64,000 nucleotides of DNA from Brachyhypopomus gauderio (taxonomy: Eukaryota > Chordata > Actinopteri > Gymnotiformes > Hypopomidae), in contig NC_135223.1 of the NCBI RefSeq assembly GCF_052324685.1, positions 10,089,883 to 10,153,882 of the forward strand, written 5' to 3'. Shown here in pieces: positions 13,641 to 23,273 of this stretch (the stretch's first letter is position 1; each line of letters opens with the position of its first letter). The notes under the pieces were generated by a model, which had not been told where the DNA came from, searched no databases, and saw only the letters and a program-made list of their open reading frames with translations. The position numbers and the translations under genes were made by a program.

Positions 13641-16600
13641 TTATCCAGGCTTAAACTGGAACGGTGAAAGAGAGGAGGTCCAATTCCATTTTCACATTCA
13701 AATCTATGTAAAGCACTGCTGGTGGGGTTTAGGGGAATTAGCTCTGATCTTAAGTTCCTTAGCTAGTTAGTTAATGGCTCAGTCTTAAAATAATCCTTAT
13801 ATTTCAAACTCTTAACTTCCATGCTGAGAGCTTAATTCATACAGACCATTAAAATGTTTGAGACCAGATTAAGTATGAGAAGCCATTATGCAGAGGTCAA
13901 GTACACGCAGAACAGAAAAAAAAAAAAAAAAAAAAAAAAAAAACACCTGAGGGGGCAGACAGTAACACAGACTGCTAGATCTGAAGGTCTGAAGAACCTT
14001 CCTGAAAGACATGTTCTCTGCCAAGAACATCATTTTGTGACACCTACTGGTGAGTGATAGAACTGCAGGGTGACGTCTTATGTGCAGGGTAGTTACCAAT
14101 TACATACTAATTGGTAACCAGTGGTCGGCATATGTTTATGGCAAGTGAATTCAGTATAATGTAATCGGCTATATAATATAGGAGCCAGGGGTTAAATCTG
14201 ATGACAGTCAGAGATAGAAGACTAAGAAGAGTCTTACATAGCCCACATCATACTCAGACATGGCCCTGAGGCTGATGGGGGTGCTGCCATTTAAGATTAT
14301 TTAAGATTAATAACCTGTGCTGAGGTCAGACCTGGTAGTTCCCCTTTGCTGCTGATCTGAGATCAGATTTCCTGTTACTTCCTTAATGGCAAAGGTGACA
14401 GTGTAATGGGATAGTCTACAACAGACTGCAGCCTGGTTTCATCTGAGCAGCTGTTAGAGGACATCATCATTCTGTGAACTGCTACCTCAGAGGAAAGTCA
14501 GCAGATTAAGTGTACCGATGAAAGCTAAAAAACTTGGAATCATCGAATGCCTGAAGTTTAGGAGAAAGATCATGCCTGACCTTACTTTTTTCCACTGCTA
14601 CTTCCAAACCTCCCCCATTTTCTCCATGATGAATGGAGAATCTTGGAGTTCTCCTCCACGCTAGTTTCAGTTGTTGGAACAAAATGCAAAGTGAAAAATA
14701 TAAATGTCCACATCCCCCTCACAAGAGTAAATGTGAAACTCGAACACAGCAAGGATAATTTTGTACAAACGTATCATGTCATGCTCAACCCGTCTTTCTC
14801 CATTTGTGAATGTTTTATTCTTCTCAATTTCATCGCTGTCCTCTTTTGGCTGCTTCTGTGCAGATTTTGACATGGGGGTGTGTTTGACAGTTTGGGGACA
14901 GGCTGATGGACATTTCTGTCCTGCTCCTTATTTTGTGCCTGTCAGCACAAGGATGGCATATGACAAAGAGCATGGACAGGGGAGTTAGCTAGGTCAAGAT
15001 TAAGGTGAACTAGGCGAGTTAGCCAGGTCAAGATTAAGGTGAACTAGGCGAGTTAGCTAGGTCAAGATTAAGGTGAGTTAGGAGAGTTAGCTAGGTCAAG
15101 ATTAAGGTGAGTTAGGCGAGTTAACTAGGTCAAGATTAAGGTGAGCTAGGTGAGTTAGTTAGGTCAAAAGCAAAACTTGGGTACTTGTCGAACAAGAACA
15201 GTGAACAACTTGAAAATGTAACCACACATGTAGAGTGCGATATTCAGGTAAAACTGAATGCAGGTTTTCTTTCTATGCTCAAAAGTTCCACATTTATGCT
15301 TGTGAATGGGATATTTACGTGCAGAAAACGGTCCAATGTGCATGTTGATATTTTCACCCTATCTTTCTGTGTCCTCTGTTTTTGGCATCAAAATGACACA
15401 CGGTAAAGAAGTGGAAACTGCGAGTGCCGTTAGCCAAAAACACGGGAACCAAGAGATGTGACCAGCCAAGCGTGGTAAGGAATTCAAGAAGGCCACATGG
15501 CCAGGTGGATGACTCCTGGTTTTACTCATGAGCAGGAAGAGGACGCACAGTGCACAATAGCAAGGAAAACAAGGCCAATGGCTTTACTGGGAAGATCTAG
15601 AAAAGATCACCTGGCCAAAGTCATGGCCAATGAACGCGTCTCATTATGTTTTTACTTGGGGTGACGCATGATATCTTACCCACCCACCTTGGACAATGGG
15701 AGCATGGGGATCCCAGACAAGGTCAAGGCCAAATATTGTGTCATACTCTGAATGTAAATGGGTAGATATTTTATAGAATTAACAGCTTCATTTGATGGTG
15801 CACTGGCTGAAGCTTTTGAAGGAAAAAGCTTTGGTGTCTGAGGTGAGAGAACATGGAGCTCAGGTGGATATAAGACGGTAGAAACAGGTGTTAGGGGCTT
15901 TGTGGGAAGGTCTGCCACATGCTTGCTTATGCAGTTTGGTGTTAGAGGCCATAAACTAAGGGCAGCTGTGAAGGAGATGAAAGGACTAGCCAGTAGTTGT
16001 GGAAAAGGAGAGCACAGACTGGTTGAGGAAATGGTTGATGGAATGTCTGAGCTGTGTTTTGGTTACATGGAGTGTCTACCTGATGGCACCCATGAAGATC
16101 TTGAGATGTTGTGGTTGCTGGAATGAAATGAGTAAGCTGGGCCCTGTGTGGAGATCCATTGGCTTGGTATAGGATATTTGACATGTGTATGACTACAATG
16201 CTACTCGAGCATACTAAAGCTTTGAAAATGTTGTAAGGCCAATCAAGCGTGCAGTAGCAGTTAGCTAGTGCCTATTGTTTTGGTAATGACACACAGCGTG
16301 TTGGAAGCACCATCCCACACAGAAAGCTTGTACAATACTGAAAATAACCAATGTGACACCAGCGAGATAGTCACTTTTCATGCACACCTTCAAGATGCAC
16401 TTCAAGAGTTACAGTCTGTGTATGCATACTACTGAGGGGACAGTGCAATGGTAAAATGAATATTTTGTTAAAACCATGTATTGTCATCAAAATATTCACT
16501 TCTGAATGACTTACATATTACACACACTTCTCTATGGAAAACAGCTTTGAGTCAGAATTCACGCATACGTGATTTCTACCAATAACCCATAACAATAATG

Positions 16601-16706
16601 ATGTAATATTTTACACACACACCACGTGATTTAGTATTTACACAAATAATCATACTAACAACAATAGAGTTCTATATTTAGAGAATGTGAGATATTGTGA
16701 CTGTCT

Positions 16707-16753
<47 letters not shown>

Positions 16754-19700
16754 ACAATATAAGGGTTCTTTTTGAATGCACACTAGAGCTCCAGCCTCAA
16801 TACCAACCGTTATGAATTTGCTAAAATAAAGGTTGGATAATGGCCCTCTAATGGTTGGCAAGAAGTGGCGGTGACATTTCAGGATCGAGAAATTTCAGTC
16901 ATGCCAGTGTCAAAACATGACAGGACAGGCAGTAGATGCCCCTCAAACCATCTCTCAATGATGAAATATGTGCTCATGGGCAAATGGCAACAAAAAAGTG
17001 TAAATGTAAAATGTTTGAGGATTTAAAAAATATATAGATTCATGTAGCCAATGTGTGACAGTAACCTTGCATATCTTTCATTTGTCAATCAATTCCAAAT
17101 AAACACCTTTGAGAATAAAGCATTGAATTGATGCTTTAGAGATAGTTATGAAGGTATTTCATAGTTAGCAATAAACTGAACCAGAGATTAATTTGACTAT
17201 GTGTAACTTATTCTATATACTTATTCAATACATCTTGTACTTACAGTGTCTGGGTCTCCTTGTGGAGCTGGTTCTGGGGGACCAGCTGTAGGAGGAAACT
17301 CACTCCATTATGCCACTGGCTCTGATTTCTGAAGTCACAGCTCTGAGCCTCACAGTCTTCGAAGGAGAACTGGTACAGAGTCCCTGAATCCTCAAACACA
17401 GCCTGCCTCTCCACTGGAGCACACACCACATCTCAGTGTTACACCACAATGGCCACAGTGTTCGATCAACTTGGTTTAACTTAACTGTAAGTAAAATCCA
17501 GAGTACTCAGTTAAACGCAACACGTCAAACAGTACTAAATAATCTCGGTGAACTCAAACACACAATTCGGTATATAATAACCACGAATGTTGTTAAGATC
17601 ATTCGGAAATATAAGGAACGTACACCATCCACTTCATTAGTGGATCCCCTGCATCCACAGTCACTCGACACTTTATTAAGCAAGACGAGCGCAAGGTACA
17701 CGTGTGTACGAGACAGCAACACGGCGGTAGCAGCAGGTCTTCTGCACAGACCTGACAGGAGAACGTTCAGCTCCAGGAGAACGTTCCAGATTGCGGCCGC
17801 AGCACCTCTGCTCTCAACAAACGCACACATCTCCATCAGCCACTGCACCAGCTCCAGGCCCACGTAGCTCCTTCTGTAGACCAGCACCACCACCACAACA
17901 CACAGATGCATCTTCTCAGCACGTCTGTCTTACACCCTCAGCACAAACGTACATGTATGTACACTATAGTTTTACAGATTTATTAGGACTTTCAGTCTGT
18001 CCATGAAAGAGGTCGTTGTTAAGAATAATGCATGCACAAGGCAAGCTGAGCTTTGTAAACTATGTAAACCGAGTCACAGCAATTAACCGATGGAATTTTA
18101 ACATGGATGGACTTACTTAATAATTCTGGCAAGCTTTACATGGGCTCTCCAATTTTCTTGCCCATTGGATAAGAAAGCATTCCTCAGTGCACGGCCAGCA
18201 CAAGCTACATTTTTCACACAGGTCTATAACACAGAAAAAGAGCAATTACACATTTTAAAATATATTAAGTGGTGGCAAGTGTACTCTGAAACTTTACTTC
18301 TCATGCAGCTAAATGGCAGGTAATGCCACATATGCAGAAACAAGCATCTCTTCAAACACAGACGTCAGTCTTCTGACAGCAGGCCCGGGTGCACTACTCT
18401 CCTTCTGTCTAGGGTTTTTGATGTGTCAGAATGAAAAAGTGCTGATAACCATCAAATGCAGACAACAACGGTGGCTCCAATTTCACCCACGTGCATTCTG
18501 ACTTACTCAAAGCAACCAGATTTTCAGGTCACTCAAGGACTGAAAATAATAAGAAAAAATGTCCATATTACCTTGGGTCTAGAAGCTCCCGAGTTTACAC
18601 AGTGGACGGTTTCAGGTAGCTGCTCCTTCGATGCAATCTAGCAGGGGAATCAGAGGTTAAACACTCCAGTAACAATAGGTCTCTGTCTCCTCAAACAATA
18701 AGCACTGTCTGTCTGCTGTCTCTTGATATGCAGCGTACGCATAGTAGTTTATTCATACATTTACAACCAGCTTATCCAAAATATCAGCTCCATTCACAAA
18801 TCTTGACATCTGACAAATTGTAAAAAGTCACATTTCAAGACACATTCAAGCACTCACTCAGCTTTAGCGAGTCATACAGGGCTTGAACAGCAGGATGTGG
18901 CTTTGTATAATCAACAACATAGACAGTTTAACAATGTTCAATTATAAAAGTAATACAACAGTCATACATCAAAGTTTTCTGTCTCAAGTTTCCTTGGGAG
19001 TCATGCAAACACTAAACAAAGGGGACGAGTGTCTGCAAAGTCTGCAGTTAAACAGGTCCATAGGAAAAGCCTATTAACTCGTGATTTATGTGGCCTTTGA
19101 CTAAATGACTCGTTCTTAGGGGCAATGGGAGCACATTCCTAAGTGAGTTTAAACTGAGGTTTACTTAGTCTGACTAAAAAGCCTACGCAATTTACCCTGA
19201 GCTCAGTATGACATTGTTATAACGAAGACCATCCAAAGCTGCAGAAAAAGGGCTTTAAATTACTTTGATGCTAATATTCCCTGAATTTTCTCAGACAAGT
19301 TCAAACATGCAGGCTTTGAACTTGTCTAAAAAAAACATTTCACTAGTTTCTGCTTATGTCTTGGTGGCAAAAAGAAAAGTTAGATTAGTTTTCATATCAC
19401 AACAGTAAAAGTGCATTAAAACTGCACCACTCAACTGAGTATTTTATCACCTTACTTGACATATTTATCACGTAACTCCTGTTTTTTTTTGTAATTTATT
19501 TGATGTTCCATTTACAATGTCAAGGCACATGTTTACAACTCAGAAACTACATTTATTATTATTGACCACAGTCATTTTAAATGCCACAGTCTTTGTAGCC
19601 CCGCCACACACAGTGGGCTTCACCAGTTACCCAATGAAATGAATGAGCAGTTATATCAGTGCTCATTCCTGCTGCTCAACAATCACTGGTTTTACACCAA

Positions 19701-20174
19701 GGGCTCGATAATCACCTCATGAGTTGAGGCCGATATGTTTGAAAGAGAATATTTAAGCCCAGTTTCTCCAACACTAGAACTGAGCTTTTCTTTTCACGAA
19801 ATTTAAACGTTACCACGGTTTAAACATAGAAAGAGAACTCGTTCTGTATATTCTCAAAGATATCTCATGTAGGCAAAGCCCAATTTTTCTTCAAATCTAC
19901 TGTAACTGTATGACACGTTGATAAACTAAAGTTGACTATTTCAACAGCCGGTATTTCCACAACACCACACCGGTAGGCTTGGCACGTAGACCTGGCAGAG
20001 CAAACTCACAGCTCCGAGGGTTTTCTTTCTCGGCAGCAGCCCGTGTTTCAGCTCAGGTGAGCCGTCTCTGCTCCGACTCAGGCGAGCTTGTTCTTCGACT
20101 ATTCGACTCCAGCGCCAGTTCAAAAGTCCGTTCTTGACCGGAGACGGACTCCCCTGGACCACCGTCAGGTCCAT
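4800..20174 (-). CDS. rapgef5: rapgef5-like Rap guanine nucleotide exchange factor 5 (5' part; gene runs off the left edge)
   Basis: An EPAC-related exchange factor that loads GTP onto Rap-type small GTPases (and M-Ras, hence MR-GEF). Nine exons of the long form are seen: 20010-20174, 18572-18637, 18117-18223, 17752-17873, 17245-17413, 12795-12828, 11372-11423, 11090-11160 and 9382-9507. They total 912 bp (304 codons) with every junction in phase. The encoded region has a unique N-terminus, then a DEP domain (about residues 90-170, with RSYVGLELVQWLMEMCAF), then a linker. No cyclic-nucleotide-binding domain is visible. A further exon (4800-5178) carries the LPTFDVPYFRYIDEE segment and the start of the REM domain. 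REM and CDC25 catalytic exons were not found and should lie beyond position 1. Family assignment is from remembered sequence; RAPGEF4 and RAPGEFL1 fit less well. Whether this is the a or b fish copy cannot be told. Confidence 0.85.
5418..5545. repeat. (GT)n and (GA)n microsatellites upstream of the rapgef5 alternative start
   Basis: A (GT)n tract (about 5418-5440) and a (GA)n tract (about 5502-5535) lie a few hundred bases upstream of the short-isoform ATG, followed by more GA-rich and GT-rich sequence to 5695. Confidence 0.9.
9035..9187. repeat. Foldback: perfect 22-bp inverted arms around an (AT)n/(CA)n core
   Basis: The left arm (9035-9056, AATGCATTTTTTATTACTGT then CA) is exactly the reverse complement of the right arm (9166-9187). 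Between them GT-rich, AT and CA tracts extend the pairing, so almost the whole 153 bp could fold on itself. Confidence 0.9.
9382..9507 (-). CDS. rapgef5: rapgef5 exon 9
   Basis: Donor gtaag immediately after GAG; acceptor in a pyrimidine tract ending ctgcagcag, so a NAGNAG choice gives 126 or 123 bp, both in frame. It encodes a charged linker containing DREDVGRMEMVQRLAMDGCR and ending PSERPAE. It is the last long-isoform exon before the 4.8-kb exon. Confidence 0.75.
11090..11160 (-). CDS. rapgef5: rapgef5 exon 8
   Basis: Acceptor ttttacag (11161-11163). It encodes VTKSVSAGHPDHLPSKAAC, then SSEQK. Two donors compete. A consensus-like gtgagc would end the exon at 11101 but leaves a phase that does not fit exon 9. 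The weaker gtactg ends it at 11090 in phase 0, which fits. The end is therefore chosen by phase. Confidence 0.6.
11372..11423 (-). CDS. rapgef5: rapgef5 exon 7
   Basis: Acceptor gaacag, donor gtaagg. It encodes VQTELVAALARKAHSKS plus the first base of a Val codon completed by the next exon. It is predicted helical and lies between the DEP domain and the REM domain. Confidence 0.7.
12795..12828 (-). CDS. rapgef5: rapgef5 exon 6 (34-bp microexon)
   Basis: A very short exon inside a GC-rich patch. The acceptor is tctgcctccag and the donor gtgagg. Its first base completes the Leu codon left by exon 5 and the remaining 33 bases read HGGGVIEALLK in phase 0. The same frame is closed by TGA just upstream, so the exon cannot extend that way. 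Assignment rests on phase, splice sites and the sensible continuation (ALLK then VQTELVAALARKA). Confidence 0.65.
13607..13640. repeat. (GT)n microsatellite
   Basis: An uninterrupted GT tract in a rapgef5 intron; a run of about 26 A follows at 13917-13943. Confidence 0.9.
14092..14118. repeat. Perfect 11-bp inverted repeat, 5-nt loop
   Basis: GTTACCAATTA, loop CATAC, TAATTGGTAAC. Short and AT-rich; possibly the remnant core of a palindromic element. Confidence 0.85.
14982..15168. repeat. 34-bp tandem repeat, about 5.5 copies
   Basis: The unit begins gagttagctaggtcaagatt and ends aaggtgaactaggc. Copies differ by a few substitutions (tagct/tagcc/taact; gaact/gagtt/gagct) with no length change until the last copies. 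Confidence 0.95.
16709..16756. repeat. Compound (CT)n(CA)n microsatellite
   Basis: A CT tract runs directly into a CA tract in a rapgef5 intron. Confidence 0.9.
17245..17413 (-). CDS. rapgef5: rapgef5 exon 5, end of DEP and linker
   Basis: Acceptor cag (17414-17416), donor gtaagt. The split GTG codon across the join with exon 4 gives VERQAVFEDSGTLYQFSFED, equivalent to the EPAC segment that closes the DEP fold. It continues with a linker containing NGVSFLLQLVPQNQ. It ends with two bases (CT) of a Leu codon. Confidence 0.85.
17752..17873 (-). CDS. rapgef5: rapgef5 exon 4, DEP domain core
   Basis: Acceptor cag (17874-17876) after a GT-rich, C/T-rich tract; donor gtctgt. It encodes RSYVGLELVQWLMEMCAF followed by VESRGAAAAIWNVLLELNVL. 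The G-x-E-L-V-x-W-L core and the following helix are diagnostic of DEP domains in EPAC-family exchange factors, where DEP directs membrane targeting. Confidence 0.9.
18117..18223 (-). CDS. rapgef5: rapgef5 exon 3, start of DEP region
   Basis: Acceptor tag (18224-18226), donor gtaagt. It encodes TCVKNVACAGRALRNAF, then a segment ending KLARIIK. The A-G-R-A-L-R-N-A-F pattern matches the A-G-K-I-L-R-N-A-I pattern that opens the DEP region of EPAC proteins. Length 107 bp leaves two bases (AA), completed to AAA (Lys) by the next exon. Confidence 0.8.
18572..18637 (-). CDS. rapgef5: rapgef5 exon 2 (66 bp)
   Basis: Acceptor tag at 18638-18640 behind a pyrimidine tract, donor gtaata after AAG. It encodes 22 residues (IASKEQLPETVHCVNSGA, then SRPK). 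Only this frame is open; another meets a TAA. Phase 0 at both ends fits its neighbours. Confidence 0.65.
20010..20174 (-). CDS. rapgef5: rapgef5 long-isoform first coding exon
   Basis: Starts with the first ATG in this frame (complement of cat at 20172-20174) and encodes 55 residues beginning MDLTVVQGSPSPVKNG, basic and serine-rich, ending KTLGA. The donor is gtgagt at 20004-20009 in phase 0, which joins in frame to the 18.6-kb exon. The frame stays open upstream of the ATG but has no earlier ATG, only a GTG at 20234. The N-terminus has no domain I recognise, so it is supported mainly by frame, donor and the join. Confidence 0.65.
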
Positions 20175-20554
20175 ACCGGTCCACCTCACACCAGCAAAGT
20201 TCGCGTGTTGTCTTGGTCCATTCACTAACGCCACGCGTTTGGTCGCCTTTGTTGTAGGAAAACACCGCCGCCCTCAGATATTCGAGGACGTTGACTCACG
20301 ATGTAGCGAAACGAATCTAAACAATCACACGGTTATTCGTATCGACCTTTACTCGCGCTAATGGTTTTACAGCAATGCGAGGAATAATGTCCATATATCT
20401 TAATGACTGACCGGCGGTATACACACGTGAGTAAATATAGGTGTGGTTTTTGCTTCAAAAGGTAACGTCACGTGACTTTGGATCGTTTTTTGAAAGGATC
20501 CCTGCCTACCTGTAAACCCTATTTTTTGATATATGGTTTAAATGAGTGTGTAGG

Positions 20555-20813
20555 CACGGACGTAGTTTTGGGGGGGGACGGGGGGGACATGTCCCCCCCA
20601 CTTTTTCAAAAGCCGGTTTTGGTCCCCCCCAGTTTTTACAGTTAAAACCAAATATTTAAGTAGCGACGAAGTCATGTCCCCCCCACTTTTTAACGGTTAA
20701 AAAAACAATATCCAAATAGCGACAAATCTAGCACTAGGATCATGCAGCTCCGAGCTCCCCCCCCCCCCCCCCGCTCAACAATTTTTGTTCACAGCGCTCA
20801 ACAATTTTCATTC

Positions 20814-20844
<31 letters not shown>

Positions 20845-20907
20845 GCTCAACAGTTCGCCACCCCAGGTTGTGTCCCCCCCACTTATGAAATCAAAACTAC
20901 GTCCATG
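20555..20907. mobile_element. hAT-like non-autonomous element (MITE) with 8-bp target duplication
   Basis: The 15-bp ends read CACGGACGTAGTTTT and, reversed, CATGGACGTAGTTTT: one mismatch. The element is flanked on both sides by the identical 8-mer TGTGTAGG (20547-20554 and 20908-20915), the target-duplication length of the hAT superfamily. The 353-bp interior has repeated blocks of C and G, including C runs near 20757-20772 and 20817-20844, and no coding capacity. Superfamily assignment is inferred from the 8-bp duplication. Confidence 0.85.
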
Positions 20908-21167
20908 TGTGTAGGAATAAATATGGAATTATGAATAATTATGTACATGGGAATTCACAGAAATGTAAACCGTTAAGATACAATTTTACACATTCATATA
21001 CTCTATTTTAAATGTATTTAATATTAATTTAAACATGTATCAATTTGTTACGACTAACAACATCCAATTCCGTGATGACAGCCAAAAGGCAGTGGTTTTG
21101 CAATTCTAGTGTAAAATTAATGAAATATTTTGTTCATGACTGTCTCAAAAATATGTCTGAAATTGAA

Positions 21168-21321
21168 AAGTCCAGTCCTGGAGATCTACCGCCTAGCAGA
21201 GAATTAGGTCCAACCCTAACCTAGCACAACTGGCTCTATTAGGGCGCTGCTGAAGGACCTGATTAACTGGATCAGGTGTGTTAGATTAGGGTTGAAACTA
21301 AGCTCTACAGGACTGGACTTG
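21168..21321. mobile_element. Short inverted-repeat element
   Basis: Perfect 13-bp inverted ends (AAGTCCAGTCCTG at 21168-21180, CAGGACTGGACTT at 21309-21321) enclose about 130 bp with no coding capacity. The internal gtgttagattagggttg is typical of abundant short fish repeats. No clear target duplication was seen. A related fragment (tcctggagatctacc) occurs near 29633. Confidence 0.65.
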
Positions 21322-22191
21322 GCACCCCTGATGCCATAACAGATTAAATCATTAGTAGTGATATAGAAAACAAAAATAATTAATCATCAATTTGGAATCA
21401 AAATGGACTTATCAATAAAAATAAGCCTCTAATGGGATGAAAGACTGGTGGAAAGGGGTATTGTGTATTTTTATTGAAGATTTGAAACTTTCTTCAGTAC
21501 CAAATGAGGACCAAGTGTCTAAGTGTAAAAGCTGGGTCCTGAGGTAATGTTCAGTGTTCATCCAATGTGACTTTAAAAAAAAAAAAAAACAAATAACCTG
21601 AAGTATGGGGCTGAGCTGACCATTAGGTAAACACTGCATACACGCATACACGCATGCATTACAAACACCACCATAATACACATAATACAAAAAGGACTGA
21701 CGTAAGATGTGCATCTCTGAAAGCTCATTGTTCATAGCTCTTTAATTGTTCATGTAGCCTATAGAATACATATATATGAAGTGAGTCAAAAGTACTATAT
21801 GATTATGATACAACTGAAAAGTGTAAAAAAATGTTAAATGTCATGTGTTTGTCTTTCCTGGAGGGTAATATTTAACATCAGACATATGGTTGAGGTTAAG
21901 AACTCACTAATGACTAATCCTATTTATCTCTATCTATACTTTAAGGTCCCTATTTCTAGCTTTTCCCCTATACATGAATTAAGAACTCAAGTAAAGTCCA
22001 CAGACTGTCTTTTTGTAGGCTACTGTGAGAGACCCGTGGCCTATCATTTTCAGGAGAAAGTAGATCTCTGAATGTGAATTGGTATTTCCATTTACACCCA
22101 GCAGATGGTGCTGTTTCCTGCTCCTGTTCCCCTCAGGTCTGATGGAAATATTACGGTGAAGTTGGGTGCAGCCAAGTGTTGAGGGTGTACA

Positions 22192-23140
22192 TTACATGCA
22201 ATGTGCTGTTGCTTCATAGAGGAAGTAAATGGCATGTCCCTCTATGACAAATAGAAAAAAGATGATGACGAAGATGCAGAAGGTCTTTGGCCGTGGTGCC
22301 AAGATGACTATGAGGAAGTGCAGCAGCTCCATCAAATAGTTCATGGCGCTCTGGACCCCATTCACGACGCCACACTCCGGACTCACAGACAGCCCCCTGG
22401 GGTAGCCGGGTCGGAGTCAGGTCACATGGTAATATGCCTGCTGGGAGCAGAGAATAGCAAGACGCCATAAACCTCACACACCATAACCAACAAAAGGTTT
22501 AGCTAGAAAACCATAAAGACACAGGAGACGGACCAGATGATCACTCTGCTCACCGATTTGGACTGTGATGACTCCATGGAACAGCAGGGTGATGGAGACG
22601 GACTCTGGGCTGCACAGTGGTGTAGAGGAGGGCCGGGCCCGTGCTGGCCAGGAACACAGGTTGCTGCTAATGCTCCCGCCAGCCTCCTGCACAGCTGTGG
22701 GGGGGGGGGGGGGTAACAGGCTATAGGGTAACAGGCTATGTTCTTTGACAAAAGTGCAAGTGGAAATGAGTCTAATAAATGCTTTAAGATTAAAAACAAA
22801 TACTGTATAGCATGTGTTCCTTTCAAATACTGTGTTGGGCACCTTTAGAAGATAAGGCATTGTTGCTTCCAGTGCATAGGAAAGTGAAATCTCCCTGTTC
22901 CATGCCAGGCGGTGTTGCTCCTCTGCCAGAGGTTTGTCCTAGTGGGCTGTAATGATATGGTTCCACAAGAGGAAGGTGAACTTTATGATCAGGGCTAGCA
23001 GACTGCAGCGCATGATGACTCTACAGCCAATCTCAGTGGAGGCCTGGGTCACACCCGGCCCACGCCAGGAAGCTGCTCACTTGATCAGTCCGTCACATCG
23101 CAGCGTTCATCCCTACAGCTGCAGGAGGTTACGGCGCAAC
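22192..23140 (-). pseudogene. Decayed ferroportin-like (slc40a1-type) sequence
   Basis: Ferroportin is the membrane iron exporter. Matching blocks run in ferroportin order on the minus strand. MNAAM, then a TGA, then RTDQVSSFLA starts at 23110. Next come STEIGCRVIM...LIIKFTFLLW (about 22930-23030) and VFLASTGPALLYTTV (near 22620-22665). A frame change follows, leading to PESVSITLLFHGVITVQIG, which ends at a gtgagc near 22541. The last block is DLTPTRLPQ, then ECGVVNGVQSAMNYLMELLH and FLIVILAPRPKTF, down to 22192. Disabling changes are the TGA at 23093-23095, a TAG after LLWNHIITAH, a missing stretch between the VFLA and PES blocks, and an extra C (GAGTCCGGAG) that shifts the final block. The 5' half was not found. 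I infer a dead copy rather than a working exon set. Confidence 0.7.
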
Positions 23141-23235
23141 GCTACAGACCGTCTCTGAAATGCTCTGAATGGACAAAGCTACACGGACCACTGCAGCAAA
23201 AGACGAGGGTTGGCACAATGACATTTAAACACAAT

Positions 23236-23273
23236 GACATTAGCCCGAGGATTACACGCCTCGGGCTAATGTC
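23236..23273. repeat. Perfect 15-bp inverted repeat with 8-nt loop
   Basis: GACATTAGCCCGAGG, loop ATTACACG, CCTCGGGCTAATGTC. It is GC-rich, with no mismatch. It lies just upstream, in transcription direction, of the decayed ferroportin-like copy. A direct repeat, acaatgacatt, also occurs at its left edge. Confidence 0.9.

Larger units (their letters stand above)
12829..17244. other. rapgef5 intron between the DEP exons and the microexon
   Basis: GC-rich to about 13110, then ordinary AT-rich sequence. It contains a poly(A) run, an 11-bp hairpin (14092-14118), a 34-bp tandem repeat (14982-15168) and a (CT)n(CA)n tract at 16709-16756. Reading frames near 15.7-16.1 kb on both strands match nothing I recognise. 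Confidence 0.5.
20175..22191. other. Intergenic region upstream of rapgef5
   Basis: The first 200 bp should hold the rapgef5 long-isoform 5' UTR and promoter; no TATA box stands out. Two inverted-repeat elements occupy 20555-20907 and 21168-21321. The rest is AT-rich and featureless. Confidence 0.5.

Noticed and set aside
15676..16184. Open frames on both strands near 15.7-16.2 kb as a gene
   Set aside because: No recognisable family, no splice context; lies inside a rapgef5 intron and may be old repeat sequence.
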